DNA from: Candidatus Parcubacteria bacterium
Lineage (GTDB): Bacteria; Patescibacteriota; Patescibacteriia; JAACEG01
Assembly: GCA_023135505.1 (NCBI GenBank)
Contig: JAGLTA010000100.1
Span: 1-11,123, forward strand
Direction: 5' to 3'
DNA length: 11,123 bases
Part shown: positions 6,418 to 11,123 of the stretch, one piece after another
How positions within the stretch are numbered: the first letter of the stretch is position 1
How the letters are laid out: each line of letters opens with the position of its first letter
The notes under the pieces: model-generated
What the model saw: only the letters and a program-made list of their open reading frames with translations
What the model was told of the DNA's origin: nothing
Database searches by the model: none
Translations under genes and position numbers: made by a program

Positions 6418-6460
6418 AGGGCTTGTTCGCGCAATTTGAGAACAAGCCCTTTGAACTTTT
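6418..6460 (+). terminator. Intrinsic terminator of the small membrane protein gene
   Basis: The arms AGGGCTTGTTC (6418-6428) and GAACAAGCCCT (6440-6450) form a perfect 11-base-pair stem with an 11-base loop, followed by TTGAACTTTTT. It starts seven bases after the stop codon. The U tract is interrupted but the stem is strong. Confidence 0.85.
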
Positions 6461-6552
6461 TAAATTCTAAAAAATATTATAAATTTTAAAAATGTTGTAA
6501 ATTTAAAGAAACATTAATTCAAAAAAATTTTATTTTTTATAAAACAACAATG

Positions 6553-6603
6553 AAAAAAAATTCTTGACTAATTGTACGATCGCGCAATTAGTCAAGAATT
6601 TTT
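6553..6603. terminator. Long perfect hairpin, terminator of the - strand operon (bidirectional)
   Basis: The arms TTCTTGACTAATTG (6561-6574) and CAATTAGTCAAGAA (6585-6598) pair perfectly over 14 bases around a 10-base loop containing CGATCG. The stem is flanked by A8 on the left and T5 on the right, which would extend it to 19 pairs. On the - strand the A8 becomes a U8 tract just after the HAD gene stop, the textbook arrangement for ending that operon. On the + strand it can act as a second stop behind the terminator at 6418. The AT-rich spacer 6461-6552 shows nothing else. Confidence 0.85.
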
Positions 6604-6623
6604 AAAGTTGAAATTTATTTATG

Positions 6624-7385
6624 TTAGCGGGATCTGCCCACCTCTTTAATTATTTGCGCCATCAGTAAATCAGCTGGCAATAATTTTCCTTTAAGCGGAA
6701 CATAAAAATCGCCATTTAACACGCTTTTGTCAGCGGTAATTTTAACGCCAGCGCATTCAATCAACTCTTTATCATTATAATTATCACCAATAGCAAGCAC
6801 ATCTCTTTTTTTTAATTTAAGATGTTTAATAAAAGCCGTTAAGCCATTGCCTTTGGTCTGGATATTTTTTACGCCGATATCATAAGCTTCCTCGTTCCAC
6901 ACAGTATAAAGATTTTCATATTCACTCACTATATTTTCGATTTTTAACATTCGTTTATGGCAATGTATTGTAATTATGAATTCTTTCGGCTCAAACCCTT
7001 TTATGCGTTTATCTGAAATTTTTTGCAATTTGGGAAATATTTCGCGCAAATATTTATAACTATTAATATGCTGTATTAAATTTCCATTAAACCAAGTGGC
7101 GCTACCGTTTTCATAAGTCAAACTGGTAAAAGGCAATATTTCCCTAAACATATCCTGCAGCATATAAAGCCCTCTTCCAGAGCTTATATTTATAAGAAAG
7201 CCAAGTTCGCGCAATTTTTTTATCTGATTAATCTGTTTTTTGGCGATTATTTTTGTTTCAAAAGTTGTCCAATTGCTTTTTTGCTTTATTTTAGTTCCGC
7301 GAGGAACCAAAACGCCGTCAACATCAAAAACAATAAGTTTTATTTTGTTTAAAATCTTTTTTGTTAAATAATTTATTGGTTTCAT
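6624..7385 (-). CDS. HAD superfamily (IIB, Cof-like) sugar phosphatase
   Basis: The 253-residue protein has all four HAD motifs: DVDGVL (21-26, nucleophile Asp21 and acid/base Asp23), Ser68/Ser69 in NISSGRG, Lys178 in QTKGNG, and GDNYNDKEL (200-208, Mg-binding Asp201 and Asp205). Between motifs II and III an inserted cap begins with ENGSATWFNGNLI (92-104), the signature of the C2b cap found in Cof-type, sucrose-phosphate and mannosyl-3-phosphoglycerate phosphatases. It therefore most likely removes phosphate from a sugar or polyol phosphate in the cytosol. It lies 22 bases after the phosphohexomutase gene on the same strand, so the two are probably co-transcribed and act on related sugar phosphates. 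Motif I resembles that of KdsC, but KdsC lacks a cap and is shorter. A C2b-cap phosphomannomutase is less likely because a dedicated mutase is next door. No ribosome binding site precedes the ATG. Confidence 0.85.
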   Translation of the reverse strand: MKPINYLTKKILNKIKLIVFDVDGVLVPRGTKIKQKSNWTTFETKIIAKKQINQIKKLRELGFLINISSGRGLYMLQDMFREILPFTSLTYENGSATWFNGNLIQHINSYKYLREIFPKLQKISDKRIKGFEPKEFIITIHCHKRMLKIENIVSEYENLYTVWNEEAYDIGVKNIQTKGNGLTAFIKHLKLKKRDVLAIGDNYNDKELIECAGVKITADKSVLNGDFYVPLKGKLLPADLLMAQIIKEVGRSR

Positions 7386-7407
7386 ATTTTTAAAATATAA
7401 GATTTTT

Positions 7408-8799
7408 TTATAAGCCGATTTTTTTTCTTTGATTTTTAGGCATTATAATTCCAGATTCATCCATCAAGTTTATTATTTTGCGAGTTATGTTTAATAAATC
7501 TTTATCTGTCCTGCCTTCAAATATAACTTTTATAAAGGCGGAAGTATTTGACGGACGGACAATGCCCCAGCCGTTTTCAAAATTTATTCTGGAGCCGTCA
7601 ATATCATTCACATCAAGCCCTTTCGCTTTCGTCATTTTAGTAAAATTATCAACCGCTTGGTATTTTTTAGTGTCAGAAAACTCTATAAAAATTTCTTCAC
7701 TAGCGCAATATCTTGGCAAAGAATTTATATAAGCGGCAAAATCTTTTTTTTCAGAAATAATCTGAACTAACTTTAATGACGCGAACAGAGCGTCGTCAGT
7801 TAAATAATATTCTAAAGGAAAATAAAAATGGCATGTAACCTCGCCTCCAAAAACTGCGTTTTTTTCAATTATTTTAGACAGCACTGCCGCATGATAGCCG
7901 ACTGTTAATTCAATGGTCTGTTTATGTTTTTTTACTTCCTCAATTAATGCCATAGACGCCCTGGAATCCACAACTATCGGTCCTAATTTTTTTTTAAAAG
8001 CGTCTTTGGTAAAAATCATCAGCAAATCATAACCGTTTATTAAATTGCCTTTATTGTCAATAAAACCGGCGCGATCACCATCGCCGTCGTAAGCAATACC
8101 TAAATCAGCCTCTTTTTCCAATACCTCTTTTTTTAAATCTTCCATATTTTCTTTATGGTACGGATCAGGAATGTGATTAGGAAATGAATCGTCAGGTTCT
8201 GAATATATAGTGCTTGCCTCGCATCCTAATAGCCTGAATATTTTTTCTGGAAGCAGGCGGGCAGCGCCGTTGCCCGAGTCTATAATAAGTTTAAGCGGTT
8301 TTTTTATGCTTATTTTGCTTGTGATATATTTAATATAATCTTTTTCAGCATCTATTTTTTTAATTGCTGAATTCAAGTTTTTTATTTTAAGCAATTTATT
8401 GTTAATAATTAAATTTTTAATTTTATCATAATCTTTAGGAAGGGTCGGATAAGCGTTTTTAAGAACTATTTTAATTCCGTTAAACTCGCCTCCTAAATGA
8501 GATGCCGTGACAACAATTCCGCCGTCAAAATTATAATGGCAAACAGCAAAATATACCACAGGGGTTATCACTATGCCTGCATTAACAACTTCTTTTCCTC
8601 CGTCAATAAGCCCTTTAATCACAACTTGCATAAGTGATGGAGTGCTTTTTCTTATATCTCCTCCGACGACAATCCGTTTTAGTTCTGGAAACAGATTGGC
8701 AAAGCCCAAGGCAATATTATAAGCTGCTTCTTCATTAAATTCTTTTGGATATCTTCCGCGAATGTCATATTTTCTAAAAATAGTTTCATCTATTTTCAT
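7408..8799 (-). CDS. Phosphomannomutase/phosphoglucomutase family enzyme
   Basis: The 463 residues match the usual length of the alpha-D-phosphohexomutase family, which interconverts hexose 1- and 6-phosphates through a phosphoserine. The N-terminus has FRKYDIRG (8-15), typical of this family. The phosphoserine loop reads TASHLGGEFNG (98-108) with Ser100 and His101 in place. The metal loop is DGDGDR (238-243). The sugar-binding loop reads GEVTCH (319-324). The phosphate-binding loop is RPSNTS (415-420). The serine loop normally reads TASHNP and the sugar loop GExSGH, so two specificity regions deviate while the catalytic Ser and metal ligands are kept. It is the first gene of a - strand operon with the HAD phosphatase, 39 bases after the predicted transcription start. 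ManB-type (mannose) or PGM-type (glucose) activity cannot be settled from sequence, and the loop changes could mean another hexose phosphate. No ribosome binding site is visible. Confidence 0.9.
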   Translation of the reverse strand: MKIDETIFRKYDIRGRYPKEFNEEAAYNIALGFANLFPELKRIVVGGDIRKSTPSLMQVVIKGLIDGGKEVVNAGIVITPVVYFAVCHYNFDGGIVVTASHLGGEFNGIKIVLKNAYPTLPKDYDKIKNLIINNKLLKIKNLNSAIKKIDAEKDYIKYITSKISIKKPLKLIIDSGNGAARLLPEKIFRLLGCEASTIYSEPDDSFPNHIPDPYHKENMEDLKKEVLEKEADLGIAYDGDGDRAGFIDNKGNLINGYDLLMIFTKDAFKKKLGPIVVDSRASMALIEEVKKHKQTIELTVGYHAAVLSKIIEKNAVFGGEVTCHFYFPLEYYLTDDALFASLKLVQIISEKKDFAAYINSLPRYCASEEIFIEFSDTKKYQAVDNFTKMTKAKGLDVNDIDGSRINFENGWGIVRPSNTSAFIKVIFEGRTDKDLLNITRKIINLMDESGIIMPKNQRKKIGL

Positions 8800-8844
8800 A
8801 TATATTGAAATTTAATTTAATAATAGTATTATAACTATAAATAA

Positions 8845-8873
8845 ATATTACAGAATTTTATTAAGTTAGTCAA
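8845..8873 (-). promoter_or_regulatory. Promoter of the phosphohexomutase-HAD operon
   Basis: Read on the - strand, TTGACT (8873-8868) and TAATAT (8850-8845) are separated by exactly 17 bases. The -35 matches five of six consensus bases and the -10 four of six. Transcription would begin near 8838, leaving a leader of about 39 bases before the ATG at 8799. It lies in the 112-base region shared with the divergent nucleotidyltransferase gene. Confidence 0.55.
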
Positions 8874-8885
8874 TTCTATAAGGAT

Positions 8886-8891
8886 TATAAT
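8886..8891 (+). promoter_or_regulatory. Likely -10 element for the nucleotidyltransferase-argS pair
   Basis: A perfect TATAAT ends 20 bases before the ATG at 8912, implying a leader of about 14 bases. No good -35 hexamer is seen at 16-18 bases upstream. The position back to back with the - strand promoter supports a divergent arrangement. Confidence 0.4.
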
Positions 8892-8911
8892 TTTTAAAAA
8901 ATGACAAAATT

Positions 8912-9355
8912 ATGGATAAAACGGAATGCAAAAAAATAGTTGTTGCTGTGAGCGGTTATTTTAACCCTTTGCATACAGGGCACCTTAAATTATTTGAAGA
9001 CGCTAAAAAACTCGGTGATTATTTAGTCGTAATAGTCAACAACGATCTGCAAGTCGGATTAAAAGGGAGAGTGCCTTTTATGGTTGAAAACGATAGAGCT
9101 AAAATTGTCAGTGCTATAAAATGGGTAGATAAAGCATTTGTTTCAATTGATAAAGATAGATCAGTATGTGAATCTTTAAAAGCAATCAACCCTGATATTT
9201 TTGCGAACGGAGGCGACAGGTACGAAGGCAATGTGCCAGAAGCCGCAGTCTGCGAAGAGTTAAATATTAAAATGACTGACAACGTCGGCGGCGATAAACT
9301 GAATTCAAGTTCTACCTTAATAAAAAAAGCATCTGATATCGCGCGAAAAATCTAA
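8912..9355 (+). CDS. Cytidylyltransferase-like nucleotidyltransferase (TagD/RfaE2 type)
   Basis: The 147-residue protein is a single HxGH-type nucleotidyltransferase domain. Such enzymes transfer AMP or CMP from ATP or CTP to a phosphorylated sugar, polyol or cofactor, releasing pyrophosphate. The nucleotide-binding motif FNPLHTGH (17-24, His21 and His24) follows the first beta strand, and the second conserved motif SSSTLI (132-137) near the C-terminus corresponds to the ISSS/TSS motif of the family. The length fits TagD (glycerol-3-phosphate cytidylyltransferase) or the RfaE2/HldE C-terminal domain (heptose 1-phosphate adenylyltransferase); the middle segment NGGDRYEG (99-106) resembles the KGGDY region of the latter. 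The ATG at 8912 lies nine residues before the first beta strand; another ATG at 8901 is out of frame. It is divergent from the mutase-phosphatase operon and 31 bases upstream of argS. Substrate remains unassigned. Confidence 0.8.
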   Translation: MDKTECKKIVVAVSGYFNPLHTGHLKLFEDAKKLGDYLVVIVNNDLQVGLKGRVPFMVENDRAKIVSAIKWVDKAFVSIDKDRSVCESLKAINPDIFANGGDRYEGNVPEAAVCEELNIKMTDNVGGDKLNSSSTLIKKASDIARKI

Positions 9356-9386
9356 TAGATAAATTTTATAAAATTTGTATATTTTT

Positions 9387-11123
9387 ATGCAGTATAAATT
9401 AAATTCAAAAATTGAAGACAGATTTACATCTTTGGCAATTAAGGAAATTTTTGGATTATTAAAGCAGGCTATTGACAGAAAAATTTTAAAAGAGCTGGAG
9501 ATTATTTATCCTCCTGAAAGAGAGATGGGAGATTTTACGCTGCCTTGTTTTGTTTTGGCGAAAAATTTTAAAAAATCGCCGATGGAAATCGCGAAAGAAC
9601 TTTCAAAAAATATCAGGCTAAAAAAGAGCGGAATAATTCGCTCTGTAAAAAATCAAGGACCTTATCTGAATTTTTTTATTGAAAATTCCAAAGCGGCGGA
9701 GTTAGTTTTGCGCGAAATTTTTTTAAAAAAAGATAAAATCGGCGAATGCCGCGCAGGCAAGAACAAGACTGTAATGATTGAATATTTGTCGCCGAACACG
9801 AACAAGCCCCTGCATTTAGGCCACAGCCGCAACGCGTTTTTCGGATGGAGCGCAAGCAGAATTTTACAGGCGAACGGGTATAAAATTATAAAGGCATGCT
9901 TGATAAATGATAGGGGAATTCATATTTGCAAATCAATGCTGGCTTATGAGCGTTTCGGCGAAGGTGTAACACCTGAATCAACGGGCATCAAAGGTGATCA
10001 TCTAGTTGGTAATTTCTATGTTAAATACAATACAGAATTGAAGCGGCAATTAAGTGATTTGCGAGAAAGTAAACCGGCATTAAGAGACGAAAGCGACGAC
10101 AAGTTATTTTTGCAAACCGAACTCGGTCATGCAACCCATAAAATGTTGCAGGATTGGGAGGATGGCGACGAAAAGGTTATTGCTTTATGGAAGAAAATGA
10201 ATTCCTGGGTCTTTGCCGGTTTTGATCAAACTTATAAGCGAATGGGAATTGAATTCAAGCAGACTTATCTTGAGAGTGAAACTTATCTACTGGGCAAAGA
10301 TATAGTCGCCGACGGACTTGCGCGTGGTGTTTTCAAAAAACGTGAAGACGGCGCGATAACTATTGACCTGGGTAAAATGGGCGAAAAAGTCGTCCTGCGT
10401 TCTGACGGCACAAGTGTCTATATCACTCAAGACATTGGCACAACACTTAAAAAATATTCTGATTACGAGCCGGATGAACAAATCTGGTTTGTCGGCGACG
10501 AACAAATCCTGCATTTTAAAATGCTTTTTTATATCATGAAAAAGCTTGGTTACGCCTGGACGGATGATTTACATCATTTAGCTTACGGCATGGTCAATCT
10601 GCCTTCTGGAAAAATGAAAAGCCGTGAAGGGACTGTTGTTGACGCGGACGAATTATTTGACGAAATGGTTAATTTATCGAAAGCAGCATGCGAAGAACGC
10701 TACGGAGACAGCGTTTCAGCTGAAGAAATCGCCAAACGTGCGGAAACTATCGGCATGGGAGCCTTGAAATTCATCTTACTGAAGTTCAACCCCAAAACAA
10801 CCATGATGTTTGATCCGCAGGCCTCGGTCAGATTTGAAGGCGACACTGGGCCTTATGTCCAATACGCCTGTGCCAGAATAAATTCTATCGAACGCAAAGC
10901 CGCCGAACGTGGGCTTAAATTTGATGCAGACGCAATTAATTGGGATCTGCTATCCTGCGATGAAGAAAAAACTCTTGCGATTACCGCGTTCTTCTATCCG
11001 CAAATCCTGCAACTTGCCGCTCAAAAAATGGATAGTTCAGTATTAGTCGAATACCTACTGGAACTGGCAAAAGCCTTTAATCGTTTTTATCGTGAATGTC
11101 CGGTGCTCGCTGCTGATAACGAA
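9387..11123 (+). CDS. argS: Arginyl-tRNA synthetase, 3' end cut by window
   Basis: The frame is open from ATG 9387 to the window end (579 codons, no stop), so perhaps only the last few residues are missing compared with the usual 550-600. It charges tRNA-Arg with arginine in the cytosol. The N-terminal tRNA-binding domain spans about residues 1-110, including GDFTLPCF. The class I catalytic core has HLGH (143-146) as the HIGH motif, preceded by EYLSPNTNKP, and KMKSR (409-413) at the KMSKS-like position, followed by EGTVVDADELFDEM. The C-terminal anticodon-binding DALR domain begins near GDTGPYVQYACARI. Codon use changes inside the gene: roughly the first 140 codons use TTT for Phe and no CGT for Arg, while the later part has many TTC, GGT and CGT codons. 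No ribosome binding site is visible, and it is probably co-transcribed with the nucleotidyltransferase 31 bases upstream. Confidence 0.95.
   Translation, partial: MQYKLNSKIEDRFTSLAIKEIFGLLKQAIDRKILKELEIIYPPEREMGDFTLPCFVLAKNFKKSPMEIAKELSKNIRLKKSGIIRSVKNQGPYLNFFIENSKAAELVLREIFLKKDKIGECRAGKNKTVMIEYLSPNTNKPLHLGHSRNAFFGWSASRILQANGYKIIKACLINDRGIHICKSMLAYERFGEGVTPESTGIKGDHLVGNFYVKYNTELKRQLSDLRESKPALRDESDDKLFLQTELGHATHKMLQDWEDGDEKVIALWKKMNSWVFAGFDQTYKRMGIEFKQTYLESETYLLGKDIVADGLARGVFKKREDGAITIDLGKMGEKVVLRSDGTSVYITQDIGTTLKKYSDYEPDEQIWFVGDEQILHFKMLFYIMKKLGYAWTDDLHHLAYGMVNLPSGKMKSREGTVVDADELFDEMVNLSKAACEERYGDSVSAEEIAKRAETIGMGALKFILLKFNPKTTMMFDPQASVRFEGDTGPYVQYACARINSIERKAAERGLKFDADAINWDLLSCDEEKTLAITAFFYPQILQLAAQKMDSSVLVEYLLELAKAFNRFYRECPVLAADNE

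Noticed and set aside
7478..7732. Open frame on the + strand inside the phosphohexomutase gene
   Set aside because: It is opposite the RPSNTS phosphate-binding domain of the mutase and has no start signals.
10287..10514. Open frame on the - strand inside argS
   Set aside because: The + frame is an uninterrupted, conserved synthetase core; the antisense frame is a shadow.
1..11123. CRISPR array, tRNA or rRNA genes, insertion sequences
   Set aside because: No spaced direct repeats, cloverleaf-like sequence, rRNA-like stretch, transposase or terminal inverted repeats were recognised on either strand.

Overview
The window looks like a stretch of an uncultured, AT-rich bacterial genome, most likely from the Patescibacteria (Candidate Phyla Radiation). 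This is inference: genes are short and tightly packed, almost none has a Shine-Dalgarno site, the type IV pilus parts are reduced, the aldolase is of the archaeal class I type, and a Cys-rich exported-type protein is present. All ten visible stop codons are TAA (8) or TAG (2). No rRNA, tRNA, CRISPR array or transposase was seen.

Region 1 (1-6009, all + strand) holds the 3' end of a Cys-rich protein, a CTP synthase reduced to its synthetase domain, a complete monomeric [FeFe]-hydrogenase, a type IV pilus/type II secretion prepilin, a PilC/GspF platform protein and an archaeal-type class I fructose-bisphosphate aldolase. The aldolase (glycolysis/gluconeogenesis) and the hydrogenase (disposal of electrons from reduced ferredoxin as H2) fit an anaerobic fermentative life. 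The two pilus genes belong to a surface filament or DNA-uptake machine whose other parts lie elsewhere.

Region 2 (6010-6460, + strand) is a self-contained transcription unit. It has a near-consensus promoter, a hairpin at the 5' end of the transcript, the only strong ribosome binding site in the window, a 90-residue protein with two membrane segments, and a strong intrinsic terminator. It looks built for high or separately controlled expression.

Region 3 (6553-8873, - strand) is a two-gene operon, a phosphomannomutase/phosphoglucomutase-family enzyme followed by a HAD-IIB sugar phosphatase, ending at a long perfect hairpin. Its promoter lies in a short intergenic region shared with a divergent + strand pair: a TagD/RfaE2-type nucleotidyltransferase (8912-9355) and arginyl-tRNA synthetase (9387 to window end, 3' truncated). 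Mutase, phosphatase and nucleotidyltransferase together suggest synthesis of an activated sugar or polyol for the cell surface.

The observations most worth following are the CTP synthase with no glutaminase domain, an in-frame heptanucleotide repeat inserted in the hydrogenase, unusual active-site loops in the phosphohexomutase, the orphan small membrane protein unit, and a change in codon use inside argS. I did not find a clear multi-gene novel defence or mobile system.
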